Source: Bacillus_BE sp042263505 (GTDB taxonomy: Bacteria > Bacillota > Bacilli > Bacillales > Cytobacillaceae). From it: 64,000 bases of DNA. Made by a program: the position numbers and the translations under genes. Each line of letters starts with the position of its first letter. The stretch's first letter is position 1. The notes under the pieces are model-generated. The model was not told the origin of the DNA, ran no database searches, and saw nothing but the letters and a program-made list of their open reading frames with translations. Shown one piece after another: positions 41,417 to 50,379 of this stretch. The stretch spans positions 1-64,000 of the forward strand of contig NZ_JBHKFI010000001.1 in assembly GCF_042263505.1 (NCBI RefSeq), read 5' to 3'.

Positions 41417-41944
41417 TTAATGACTGATTGTTTGGCTTGTTAATTTTGTTCGCTTTACGATTGATAGGGCAATTGGATACAGGATAATCATAAACACTGT
41501 ATTGAAAGCAGCTGCTGGAAGTACGACTGTACTAAATAGGGCAATAAACGGTCCAGGTAAACCGACAATCAATAAAGCAGATGTTAAGAATACTGTTCCA
41601 GAAACGATTGTACCAATAGCTGTCAAAATCGCTACACCGATAATAGAGCTTTGGAATGATTTTAGCGCTGTGAAAATTCCAAATACGACAAAGGCTGTAA
41701 CAAATTTATCAATAATGTTAGGAAATAGACCACCAGGGAATGTGGTGGTTAACCCTGAAATAATTCCTGTAACCAGCCCTAAAAGCAAGACGCTTTTCTT
41801 ATCGGGGAATAAAATAATTCCTAAAAACATAAAGGTTAACATCATATCCGGTTTCATTCCAAGGAAAAATCCTGGTACAACGGCATGTAGCACAGCTCCC
41901 ATACCAACTAATAAAGCTAAAACAACTAAATTTTTAGTTTTCAT
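41417..41944 (-). CDS. trpP: Tryptophan transporter TrpP
   Basis: A 175-aa protein with five or six membrane helices (LVVLALLVGMGAVLHAVVPG, MMLTFMFLGIILF, VLLLGLVTGIISGL on). It matches the B. subtilis TrpP/YhaG family of tryptophan importers. ATG 41944 is chosen. The preceding codons of the open frame are in fact a TRAP-binding leader, with (G/U/A)AG triplets spaced by two bases running through the ribosome binding site. So translation should be blocked when tryptophan is plentiful. Confidence 0.9.
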   Translation of the reverse strand: MKTKNLVVLALLVGMGAVLHAVVPGFFLGMKPDMMLTFMFLGIILFPDKKSVLLLGLVTGIISGLTTTFPGGLFPNIIDKFVTAFVVFGIFTALKSFQSSIIGVAILTAIGTIVSGTVFLTSALLIVGLPGPFIALFSTVVLPAAAFNTVFMIILYPIALSIVKRTKLTSQTISH

Positions 41945-41946
41945 GT

Positions 41947-41999
41947 CTCTTCTCTCCTCAACTATTCTCACTAAACTTTGCTTCTCCTGCAGTGCTCTC
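41947..41999 (-). promoter_or_regulatory. TRAP (MtrB) binding site over the trpP ribosome binding site
   Basis: Minus strand NAG triplets begin at 41983, 41978, 41973, 41969, 41964, 41959, 41954 and 41949, that is every five bases with one four-base step. Further GAG/CAG triplets lie at 41999, 41989 and 41986. The triplets at 41959 and 41954 are the Shine-Dalgarno itself. This is the spacing that the 11-mer TRAP ring recognises. Confidence 0.8.
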
Positions 42000-42087
42000 A
42001 TTGCCTGCAGCGAAAAGTTTTATTCATTATAACATACATTAATTTTGGAATAAAGATAAAAAAGTTTATGAATTTTGTATTAAAATT

Positions 42088-43167
42088 CTAGTAGTTTGCT
42101 TTAAATTGCTTCATAAATTGAGCAAGCTTTTCTACATTTTCGATTGGCACGGCATTGTAAATGGAAGCACGGCAGCCTCCAACAGAACGGTGCCCATTTA
42201 CACCAACAAAACCAGCTTCTTTTGCTTGAGCCAAGAATGCTTGATTAAGTTCTTCTGTTTGTAGATTAAAGGTTACATTCATTCTTGAACGACTATTTTT
42301 TTCAGCATAGCCAATGTAAAATCCTTCACTTTCATCGATGGCATCATATAGAATTTTGGCTTTTGCTTCATTGACTTGCGCAAGTTTTTCCACTCCACCT
42401 TGATTAACGGCCCATTCCAAAACTAACTTCAATAAGTAAATGGCTAGTGTTGGCGGGGTGTTATATAAGGAATTATTCTTTGCATGTGTTTGATAATTCA
42501 ACATAGTTGGTAATTGATCACTTGAACGGGAGAGTAAATCCTTTTTAATGATGACTACCGTAACTCCAGAAGGTCCAAGATTTTTTTGTGCACCTGCATA
42601 GATTAAACCGAAATTTTCGACATTAAATGGTCGACTTAAAATGTCACTAGACATATCGGCTACAAGAGGTACGCTGACTTCAGGAAAGCTTTGCCATTGT
42701 GTTCCAAAAATCGTGTTATTACTTGTGATATGCACATAGGCAGCATTCGGATCAATGTCCTCTGCGCTCAGTGTTGGAATTTCTTTAAATCCTTGTTCCT
42801 TAGTTGATGCAATGATTGCAGTTTTTCCAATTTTTTGGGCTTCCTTTAAAGCTTTTTCTGACCAAGAGCCAGATAATACGTAGCAACCAGTACGATCTTC
42901 AGTCAGTAGATTCATAGGAATCATGGAAAATTGAAGACTTGCCCCACCTTGAAGGAAAAGGACATCATAGTCATCTGGAATGGAGAGCAGCTGCTTTAAG
43001 AGTTCCTTTGCTTTTAAATGAACTTCTTCATAAGGTTTGCTTCGATGGCTTAACTCCATCACTCCCATACCAGTTCCATTGAAATTTAATAGATTTTTTT
43101 GCGCTTCAAGCAAGACTGACTCAGGTAATGCCGCTGGACCAGCATTAAAATTAAGTGCACGTTCCAT
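42088..43167 (-). CDS. serC: Phosphoserine aminotransferase SerC
   Basis: A 359-aa PLP enzyme that makes 3-phosphoserine from 3-phosphohydroxypyruvate and glutamate. It opens ALNFNAGPAALPESVL, the PLP lysine lies in YAGAQKNLGPSGVTVVI, and the end has GVNGHRSVGGCRASIYNA. ATG 43167 follows GGGGGAG. Length is full. Confidence 0.97.
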   Translation of the reverse strand: MERALNFNAGPAALPESVLLEAQKNLLNFNGTGMGVMELSHRSKPYEEVHLKAKELLKQLLSIPDDYDVLFLQGGASLQFSMIPMNLLTEDRTGCYVLSGSWSEKALKEAQKIGKTAIIASTKEQGFKEIPTLSAEDIDPNAAYVHITSNNTIFGTQWQSFPEVSVPLVADMSSDILSRPFNVENFGLIYAGAQKNLGPSGVTVVIIKKDLLSRSSDQLPTMLNYQTHAKNNSLYNTPPTLAIYLLKLVLEWAVNQGGVEKLAQVNEAKAKILYDAIDESEGFYIGYAEKNSRSRMNVTFNLQTEELNQAFLAQAKEAGFVGVNGHRSVGGCRASIYNAVPIENVEKLAQFMKQFKANY

Positions 43168-43430
43168 TGTGAAATCTCCCCCAGTTATGATTTATAAACA
43201 AAACACTAAAAGTGTTACGAACCAATAGATATTTCTAGAAAAAATGCTTGTAGATCGCGTGATGAATCAACCATTTTGCTTAATAAAACGATTATTCGTT
43301 AAAAAAAATGGAAGTTTATTCGGATTTTTCGATTAAAGGCATATTTTTAAGCATTTAATAGTATAATCCTATCAAAAATCGTCTAATTGTAAAGAGAAAA
43401 ATTTGAACATTTAGAAAATGTTTAATAATT

Positions 43431-43460
43431 AAAAAAGAGACCCGTTTTGGGGGTCTCTTA
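43431..43460 (-). terminator. Terminator of hit
   Basis: Minus strand AAGAGACCC-CCAAAAC-GGGTCTCTT, then a T run. It lies 30 bases after the hit stop. Confidence 0.85.
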
Positions 43461-43492
43461 AAGTATCCCAGTGATTTTGGGATGGTTAAGCT

Positions 43493-43912
43493 CTATAGGG
43501 CATTCTGAATATCTTGTGCAAGCTTTTGTAAATCCTCTGGAGTATATTCAGAGGTATGTGTTTTCCAGACAGCTCCAAATCCATCTTCTTTGCCATAGCG
43601 AGGTAGGAGATGAATATGAAAGTGAAAAACGGATTGTCCAGCTGCCTCGCCATTATTATTTACGACATTCAGACCAATGGGATTGAATGCTTTCTTGATG
43701 CCATTTGCAATTTTAGGAACTGCTTCAAAAACGTGTTGGGCAATTTCTGGAGTTAGTTCATAAACATTTTCTTTATGTATTTTTGGAATGATTAATGTAT
43801 GTCCTTTTGTGACCTGGCTAATATCTGTAAAAGCCAGAACATGTTCATTCTCAAAAATTTTAGCTGCAGGAATTTCCCCGTTAATGATTTTACAAAAGAT
43901 ACAATCACTCAT
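43493..43912 (-). CDS. hit: HIT-family nucleotide-binding protein
   Basis: A 139-aa Hint-type nucleotide hydrolase. The zinc region CIFCKIINGEIPAAKI and the histidine triad FHFHIHLLPR are intact, so it should cleave adenosine phosphoramidates or similar. ATG 43912. It is divergent from ecsA, as in B. subtilis. Confidence 0.93.
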   Translation of the reverse strand: MSDCIFCKIINGEIPAAKIFENEHVLAFTDISQVTKGHTLIIPKIHKENVYELTPEIAQHVFEAVPKIANGIKKAFNPIGLNVVNNNGEAAGQSVFHFHIHLLPRYGKEDGFGAVWKTHTSEYTPEDLQKLAQDIQNAL

Positions 43913-44002
43913 TTAAGGTACACCCTTTCTTATAGCCAATATTTTCTAATTATTTTATCATAATTTAATTAGCTTGTCAGGAAATAGACCGAAAATGGTA
44001 AA

Positions 44003-44027
44003 GGCAGGATCCGCATGGAATCCTGCC
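44003..44027. other. Strong hairpin upstream of hit
   Basis: GGCAGGAT pairs with ATCCTGCC around CCGCATGGA. No clear T run follows on either strand; the minus strand continues TTTACC toward hit, so it could be an attenuator or a weak terminator. Confidence 0.5.
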
Positions 44028-44080
44028 TTCGTTGAAGGGGAATGCTTCTTTTCATTACGTTCTATTTCAGGTTAAATTCT

Positions 44081-44430
44081 CTTTGATAAACACCTCATTT
44101 AAAAAATGAATTGTGTTTTTTCTTTGAGAATAAGATCCTTGTTCAAGCTAACCATCCCCTACTCTTTATATGTTGTTTTAAGACGTATAAAGCTTTAGGA
44201 TGATAAGTCTTTGATAAACACCTCATCTCGAATTTTGAAAATTAGTGTTTTAGATCATCGGTTTGTCTGCAAGCTTTGTGCAATGCAACCATCCCCTTGT
44301 AGAAACGCATCGAAGCTTATAAAGTAAGGTTACTGTCTGCCACAGACACCTCATTTCAAAATAGATGATCGTTAAATCTCTGTTTTGTTCTCCCCTTCGA
44401 ATATTATGATGCTCATCTCTATGCGAAATA
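44081..44430. repeat. Three imperfect 128-bp tandem units
   Basis: CACCTCAT recurs at 44091, 44219 and 44347, exactly 128 bases apart, preceded twice by TTTGATAAA. AACCATCCCCT recurs at 44150 and 44287. The units have otherwise diverged. On the plus strand these are C-rich segments complementary to GAGGTG and GGGGATGG ribosome-binding-site-like sequences. No open frame explains them. Confidence 0.6.
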
Positions 44431-44528
44431 TGCATCTTTTTTTGATATTTTTGGGGATTAGTCTATCCTGTTTTTTATGAGGACAATTTGTTAAAATGAA
44501 AGTAATCTGTAAGGAAGGACGTTCATTT

Positions 44529-45269
44529 ATGACTTTGCTGCAAATTAAAGCGTTAACGGGTGGCTATACCAAAAATCCTGTATTAAAGGATGTTACATTT
44601 AATGTAAGTGAAAAGGAAATCGTTGGACTTATCGGTTTGAATGGTGCTGGAAAGAGTACGACGATACGACATATTATCGGTTTAATGGAGCCAAGAAAAG
44701 GGGAAATCCTGATCAATGGAGGGACTTTCTTAAACGATAAGGATCAATATCGTAAGCAGTTCACCTATATTCCTGAAACTCCCATTCTATATGAAGAATT
44801 AACATTGGAAGAGCATTTAAAAATCACCGCGATGGCATATGGACTAGAGGAAGCTCAATATCAAAAACGCATGGAAGCATTAATCAAAGAGTTTCGCATG
44901 AGTAAACGATTGAAATGGTTTCCTGCTCATTTTTCAAAAGGTATGAAGCAAAAGGTTATGATTATGTGTGCTTTTTTAGTTCAGCCTTCGCTTTATATTA
45001 TTGATGAACCATTTGTTGGTTTAGATCCACTAGGAATACAATCCCTTTTAGATATGATGAATCAAGTAAAGGAGAATGGGGCAGGAATTCTCATGTCAAC
45101 GCATATTTTGGCGACAGCAGAGAGATATTGTGATCGCTTTGTGATTTTACATGAAGGCAGGGTAAGAGCACAAGGAACATTGGATGAATTACGAGAGCAA
45201 TTTTCAATGAAGGGTGCAACATTAGACGATTTATATATTCAGTTAACAAAGGAAGAAGATTATGTTTGA
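44529..45269 (+). CDS. ecsA: EcsA ABC transporter ATP-binding protein
   Basis: A 246-aa ATPase: Walker A GLNGAGKST, signature FSKGMKQKV, Walker B YIIDEPFVGLD and the H-loop STH. With EcsB it exports peptides or regulates intramembrane protease RasP; in B. subtilis ecsA mutants fail in protein secretion, sporulation and competence. ATG 44529 follows AAGGAAGGA. It overlaps ecsB by 8 bases. Confidence 0.95.
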   Translation: MTLLQIKALTGGYTKNPVLKDVTFNVSEKEIVGLIGLNGAGKSTTIRHIIGLMEPRKGEILINGGTFLNDKDQYRKQFTYIPETPILYEELTLEEHLKITAMAYGLEEAQYQKRMEALIKEFRMSKRLKWFPAHFSKGMKQKVMIMCAFLVQPSLYIIDEPFVGLDPLGIQSLLDMMNQVKENGAGILMSTHILATAERYCDRFVILHEGRVRAQGTLDELREQFSMKGATLDDLYIQLTKEEDYV

Positions 45270-46476
45270 TGAGAAGAAATTATGGCAAGAACGTTTCAGC
45301 CAATATACGAGAGAACTTAGTAAATATTTAAGATACATATTTAATGGACATATTGTTATTGTTCTCTTCTTCTTATTAGGAACGGCTGCCTATTATTATC
45401 AGCAATGGATAAAACAATTAAATTCGGATTTTCCTGCTGCTATCATTATGGCGATTATTCTCTCACTGCTTATGACGTATAGTCCTATCTTTACATTCCT
45501 GTTAGAAGCGGATCGTGTATTTTTACTCCCATTAGAAAGCAGGCTGAAGAGATATTTTTCACGTTCTTTAATGGTTAGTTATGTATTGCATCTATATTTA
45601 TTGCTCATGGGGCTTGGAATTTTTATGCCTTTGTATGCAAGAGTAAATAATGGGAATTATCGCGCTTTCTTTTATTTCTTCCTTGCTATTCTTATTGCCA
45701 AAGCGTTTAATCTATCCATTCGTTGGCGGATTCATCATTTTGTGGAAGCAAGAGTTCAGATAATGGATTCCCTCGTTCGTTATGTTCTTAATGGCGTTTT
45801 TCTATATTTGTTATTTTCAAATGCACATATCATTTTTCTTCTTATTATTTTTGCTATTTATCTCATGCTGTATGTGTATTTTCAGCGTGCGACAGTGGCG
45901 AAGGGATTGAAGTGGGAACAATTAATTTCCCTTGAAGAACGCAGAATGATGTCTTTTTATCGACTGGCCAATTTGTTTACGGATGTCCCACAGTTAAGGG
46001 ATCGAGTAAAGCGAAGAAAATGGCTTGATCCAGTCCTTTATTTGCTTAGGTATCAACAAAATCAAACGTATTCTCATTTATTTACAAGGACATTTATTCG
46101 TTCAGGAGATTATCTTGGTCTGTTAATCCGCTTAACGGTCATCTGTTTTATCTTCTTATTTTTCATTTCGAATGAATATGGACAAGTGTTTTTCACGATA
46201 TTATTTCTTTATTTAACGGGATTTCAAATAATGCCGCTTTGGAATCATTATCAGAATAAGCTGTGGATTCAATTGTATCCTGTTAGTGAGACGCAAAAAC
46301 AATCATCATTTCTAAAGCTTCTAACGAATGTGTTAAATTTGCAAACCATATTGCTTTCGCTAGCTCCTTTTATACAAGGGGGTTGGAAAACAGGGGTTGC
46401 AATCCTTGCTATTGGCTTTCTTTTTAATTTTGCTTTTGTATATGGGTATGCTAAAAATAGAATCATAAAAATATGA
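45262..46476 (+). CDS. ecsB: EcsB ABC transporter membrane protein
   Basis: A 404-aa protein with several membrane helices in two groups (about 28-200 and 285-400) around a basic cytosolic loop (EERRMMSFYRLANLFTDVPQ, the EcsB hallmark). Coupled to ecsA. Confidence 0.94.
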   Translation: MFDEKKLWQERFSQYTRELSKYLRYIFNGHIVIVLFFLLGTAAYYYQQWIKQLNSDFPAAIIMAIILSLLMTYSPIFTFLLEADRVFLLPLESRLKRYFSRSLMVSYVLHLYLLLMGLGIFMPLYARVNNGNYRAFFYFFLAILIAKAFNLSIRWRIHHFVEARVQIMDSLVRYVLNGVFLYLLFSNAHIIFLLIIFAIYLMLYVYFQRATVAKGLKWEQLISLEERRMMSFYRLANLFTDVPQLRDRVKRRKWLDPVLYLLRYQQNQTYSHLFTRTFIRSGDYLGLLIRLTVICFIFLFFISNEYGQVFFTILFLYLTGFQIMPLWNHYQNKLWIQLYPVSETQKQSSFLKLLTNVLNLQTILLSLAPFIQGGWKTGVAILAIGFLFNFAFVYGYAKNRIIKI

Positions 46477-46478
46477 TT

Positions 46479-46507
46479 GCCGGCTCTCCTTTATGGGGGG
46501 CCTTTTG
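46479..46507 (+). terminator. Terminator of ecsAB
   Basis: GGCTCTCC pairs with GGGGGGCC (two G-U) around TTTAT, followed by TTTTG. Confidence 0.7.
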
Positions 46508-46616
46508 TATGAAAATAGTAAATAACAATATCTGTTCAGAATAATATGTAACGAAGATCTGAAACAAAACAACGGATGAATCGTATGTAGAAGAAAGATT
46601 AAAAGGATGATGTGAA

Positions 46617-47333
46617 ATGAATGAATATGAACATAAGGTTTATGAAGAGCTAGAGGCTTGGCACAGGGAAATTTTAAAGCGATCGAGTCTATTCAATCGA
46701 CTTTCGAAAAAAGCTCAAAGAAAGCTTAATGAAGTTATTCCGGAAAAGGTTCATCAGGTTGTAACGGAGAGTATTAAAAATATGGTAAAAGCAACCCTTA
46801 TTGGATCAAAGTTTACAACAAAGAAAAGAGAAGAGCCGTTATCCCTTTCGGAAATGGATGAAAGGGTAAAGCAAAAAATCAATACATTTCAAAAAACAGC
46901 TGCTGTTGAAGGGGCAGGGACAGGTGCTGGGGGGATCTTTCTAGGATTAGCCGATTTCCCATTATTACTAACAATTAAAATGAAATTCCTCTTTGAAACG
47001 GCTGCCATTTACGGCTATGATACGAATGAATATGAGGAAAGACTGTTTATTCTGCATATATTTCAACTCGCCTTTTCAAGTGATGAGAAACGGAGAGAAA
47101 CCTTTGAAATTATTGAGAATTGGGAGCATCGAAAGCAAGAATTAGTGGATGTGGATTGGCGGGAGTTTCAACAAGAATACAGAGATTATATTGATTTTGT
47201 TAAAATGCTTCAACTTGTTCCAGGTATTGGTGCGGTAGTTGGGGCTTATGCTAATTATAATTTACTAGAGCATTTAGGTAGTGTTGCAATGAACTGCTAT
47301 CGATTAAGATATCTTCAGGAAAAGGAGAGATAG
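46617..47333 (+). CDS. ecsC: EcsC family protein
   Basis: A 238-aa protein. The EcsC domain is seen in VEGAGTGAGGIFLGLADFPLLLTIKMKFL and again in LVPGIGAVVGAYANYNLLEHLG near the C-terminus, both amphipathic Gly-rich helices. Downstream of ecsB as in B. subtilis, but separated by a terminator, so probably a separate transcript. ATG 46617 follows AAAAGGATGATG. Function unknown. Confidence 0.92.
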   Translation: MNEYEHKVYEELEAWHREILKRSSLFNRLSKKAQRKLNEVIPEKVHQVVTESIKNMVKATLIGSKFTTKKREEPLSLSEMDERVKQKINTFQKTAAVEGAGTGAGGIFLGLADFPLLLTIKMKFLFETAAIYGYDTNEYEERLFILHIFQLAFSSDEKRRETFEIIENWEHRKQELVDVDWREFQQEYRDYIDFVKMLQLVPGIGAVVGAYANYNLLEHLGSVAMNCYRLRYLQEKER

Positions 47334-47362
47334 CCTTAATAAGGTTATCTCTCCTTTTTTTA
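47321..47362. terminator. Bidirectional terminator overlapping the ecsC end
   Basis: AAAGGAGAGATAGCCTTA pairs almost perfectly with TAAGGTTATCTCTCCTTT, followed by T on the plus strand. It contains the last codons of ecsC and serves yhaA on the other strand. Confidence 0.9.
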
Positions 47363-48535
47363 ATTCTCGAAGTGATGATACTGAAGTGCAGCTGCTCCCA
47401 GAGTTTTAGCTGCGATGAGCATAGCATTTTCATCAATATCAAATTTAGGGTGATGATGGGGATAATTGCTTCCAGATGGTTTTGCACCAGTATAAAAGAA
47501 GGTGCCTTTGACATTTTGCAAATAGTATGCAAAATCTTCTCCGCCCATTTGTGGTTCGGATTCTTCAACGATTTTAACCCCAGGAATGTTTGTTGCGGTT
47601 TTAATCAAAAATTGTGTTTCTTTTTCATGATTCACAACTGCCGGATATCCTTTGATATATTCAAATTGATAGCTGCAGTCAGCGGTTTGGCATGTACCTT
47701 TTACAATACGCTCGATTTCCATGGTAATTTTATCACGTAGTTCTTCACTAAAGGTCCTTACAGTGCCAATTAACGTCGCTTTATCGGCGATGATATTAAA
47801 GGCATTGCCTGAATGAAAGGATCCAATGGTCACAACGGCTGCATCAATTGGACTAACTCTTCTGCTCACAATTTGCTGTAGATTCACAACAAGTTGTGAG
47901 GCTGTAACAATGGCGTCTTTTGTTTCATGCGGATGTGCCCCATGGCCCCCCTGTCCCTGAATTGTAATTTCAAAGCGGTCAGCAGCAGCCATAATAGGAC
48001 CAAAGCGAAATTGAATCTTTCCAACTGGTTCTGTTGCCCACAGATGTGTACCAAAAATGGCGTCTACTCCATCTAGGCAACCAGCTTCAATCATGCTTTT
48101 TGCTCCACCTGGTGCATATTCTTCGGCATGCTGGTGGAGGAGGACATAGTTTCCTTCGAGTTCCTCCTTTAGTTCATTAAGAGCTTTGGCAAGAATGAGG
48201 AGTGTTGCAGTATGACCGTCGTGTCCACATGCATGCATGACACCAGGTATTAAGGATTTATAAGGAACATCCTTTTCATCCTGGATAGGGAGAGCGTCAA
48301 AATCGGCACGCAAAGCGATCGTTTTTCCTGGGTTATTCCCATAAATTTTAGCAACCACTCCGTTTCCGCCCACTTGGCTGTGAACCTCAACACCTAGTTG
48401 TTCATAGAAATTTTTAATAAATTTCGCTGTTTCTACTTCCTTAAATGAAAGCTCTGGGTGCTGATGAAGAAATCGCCTTATTGATACCATTTCACTGTAA
48501 TACGACTCGAGTTTTTGAAAAAGCCTGTCTTTCAT
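47360..48535 (-). CDS. yhaA: M20-family amidohydrolase YhaA
   Basis: A 391-aa metallo-hydrolase of the aminoacylase/IAA-amino acid hydrolase group. Metal ligands are in HACGHDGHTA and HQHAEEYAPGGA, and the dimerisation lid contains GQGGHGAHPHE. It releases amino acids from N-acyl conjugates. ATG 48535 follows AGGGGGAAT; the long upstream extension is not coding. Confidence 0.92.
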   Translation of the reverse strand: MKDRLFQKLESYYSEMVSIRRFLHQHPELSFKEVETAKFIKNFYEQLGVEVHSQVGGNGVVAKIYGNNPGKTIALRADFDALPIQDEKDVPYKSLIPGVMHACGHDGHTATLLILAKALNELKEELEGNYVLLHQHAEEYAPGGAKSMIEAGCLDGVDAIFGTHLWATEPVGKIQFRFGPIMAAADRFEITIQGQGGHGAHPHETKDAIVTASQLVVNLQQIVSRRVSPIDAAVVTIGSFHSGNAFNIIADKATLIGTVRTFSEELRDKITMEIERIVKGTCQTADCSYQFEYIKGYPAVVNHEKETQFLIKTATNIPGVKIVEESEPQMGGEDFAYYLQNVKGTFFYTGAKPSGSNYPHHHPKFDIDENAMLIAAKTLGAAALQYHHFEN

Positions 48536-48676
48536 CCGCATTCCCCCTAAAAACATTTTCAATATTATAACATTTTTTACTTGAAAAGGATGGAATTTTG
48601 GTTTTTTATGATGATTTTTAGAAAGATGTTTAAGAGAGTGAAACAACCTCTGAATGAAGAAAGGCTGTTTTCTATT

Positions 48677-50068
48677 TTAAATGAGTAAAATGGCCACAAT
48701 TGTTGTAGCGATTAATCCTACAATAACGGGTACTAGATTTCTTCGCGCTAATTCAAATGCATCCACATTACAAATGGCAGCTGCAGGAATGAGGGCCCAT
48801 GGGACGAGCGTGCCGCCACCCACATAGATCGCGGCAATCTGACCTAAAGCCGTTAGTGTAGCAGCTCCTGCACCAATCGCAGTGGAGAAGAGATTAGCGA
48901 TGGATCCGGCTAGGGAGATGCCAGAAAAACCAGAGCCATCTAAACCTGTAATGGCACCAACTGCCGTTAGGGTTACAGCTCCAATTTCTTTACTTAAAGG
49001 AACGACAGAAGCTAGGGCAACCCCTAGGTCGTTAACAATGCCATGCGAGCTTTTTGGAAGATAATCGCCAATCATCGTAGCGAAACCGGAATCTCCTAAA
49101 TAGAAGAAAGCTGCAATTGGAATTACGGGACCAAAGACTTTAAAGCCGAATTGAAATCCTTCTATTAAATAACTAGTTGTTTGTTCTAAGCCCTTATTTT
49201 TATGGGCAACAAGGGTAATGAGAAGAAGGATAAAGATGGATGTTCCTCCGACTAATGCTGTCGCATCTCCACCTTGAAGATTTAACACAAACATAGTCAC
49301 AACATCAAGAATGAATAGGACAGGAATGAGTAAGGCAAAAAATCTCTTTTGAGCTGTGGATAATAGATTTGGTTGTGAAATAGCGGAAGAAACAGCTAAT
49401 GACTCTTGGTTAACTTTGAGCTTACCTAGCTTCATATCCTTTCTAAGCAGGAAAAAGGCAGTGAAGGTGGTGACCGCTCCCATCACAATAACTAGAGGGA
49501 TACTAGCTTGAAGGACTGATTGAACCGGTAAACCAGCTGCATCGGCTGTTAATTTTGGCGCGGCTTGGATCACAAAATCTCCTGATAAGGCGATACCATG
49601 ACCAAATAGATTCATTGCCATGGCAACGCCAAGTGCCGGCAAACCTACGCGGAGGGCAACAGGAAGCAATACCGCGCCAAGTAAAGCGACAGCAGGAGAT
49701 GGCCAGAAAAACCAAGAAATTGCCATCATCAGAATACCAATGATCCAATAGGCAAGTGAGGGGGTTCGGATGAGCTTAGCAAAAGGGGAAATCATCACAT
49801 CATTAATTCCCGTGGTAGTTAGAACTTTACTCATCGCAACAATAATGGAAATCACGAGGATTGTTGATAAGAGCTCTGTGATCGCATAAATAAAACTAGA
49901 AAAAATACTGCTGATGGATGCACTCAATGATCCTGTAGCGGTAATGGCAATGAGAAAAATCCCGATAATACATACAAGTGTTGTATCTCTTCGCATTACC
50001 ATGAAGCCGATGATGAAAATAATAAAGGCAACATATATCCAATGAAGGGCGGTTAATTCAACAATCAT
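48677..50068 (-). CDS. yhfA: YhfA-like membrane transporter
   Basis: A 463-aa protein with about twelve membrane helices, similar in layout to GntP/ion-transporter superfamily carriers. Two-fold repeats are visible (LRVGLPALGVAMAMNLFGHG in the first half, GSGFSGISLAGSIANLFSTA in the second). The substrate is unknown. Placed between yhaA and the hem genes as in B. subtilis. ATG 50068 follows GAGGAGGAAAAATT. The 50069-50379 gap to hemE holds no gene; B. subtilis yhgB, yhgC and pbpF are absent here. Confidence 0.85.
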   Translation of the reverse strand: MIVELTALHWIYVAFIIFIIGFMVMRRDTTLVCIIGIFLIAITATGSLSASISSIFSSFIYAITELLSTILVISIIVAMSKVLTTTGINDVMISPFAKLIRTPSLAYWIIGILMMAISWFFWPSPAVALLGAVLLPVALRVGLPALGVAMAMNLFGHGIALSGDFVIQAAPKLTADAAGLPVQSVLQASIPLVIVMGAVTTFTAFFLLRKDMKLGKLKVNQESLAVSSAISQPNLLSTAQKRFFALLIPVLFILDVVTMFVLNLQGGDATALVGGTSIFILLLITLVAHKNKGLEQTTSYLIEGFQFGFKVFGPVIPIAAFFYLGDSGFATMIGDYLPKSSHGIVNDLGVALASVVPLSKEIGAVTLTAVGAITGLDGSGFSGISLAGSIANLFSTAIGAGAATLTALGQIAAIYVGGGTLVPWALIPAAAICNVDAFELARRNLVPVIVGLIATTIVAILLI

Positions 50069-50379
50069 AATTTTTCCTCCTCTTTCATCTTGGTTGAACG
50101 ATCAAGTCTATAGACCAATACCTATTTTTTAGGTAATAACAGGATATGAATGAGGAAGAAAGTTGTGTTTCATTGTAAGAAAAACAAATTTACCATCATA
50201 GCAAAGGCTCACATGTTCATTGTAAAAACGTCTATTTTTTGACAAAAGCAAGTGTTTACTAGTCAAGCATAGAGGAAAAGGCTATATTAGAATAAGTATA
50301 AAATGATGATAAGTTTTTATTTTATGGTTTATATATTAAAATAATTAAGTTAGTGAATGGAAAGGTGGATAACTGATAT

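Noticed and set aside
44250..44435. 61-codon minus-strand frame in the tandem-unit region
   Set aside because: No ribosome binding site; the 128-bp periodicity is not a multiple of three (128 = 42 x 3 + 2), which argues against coding.
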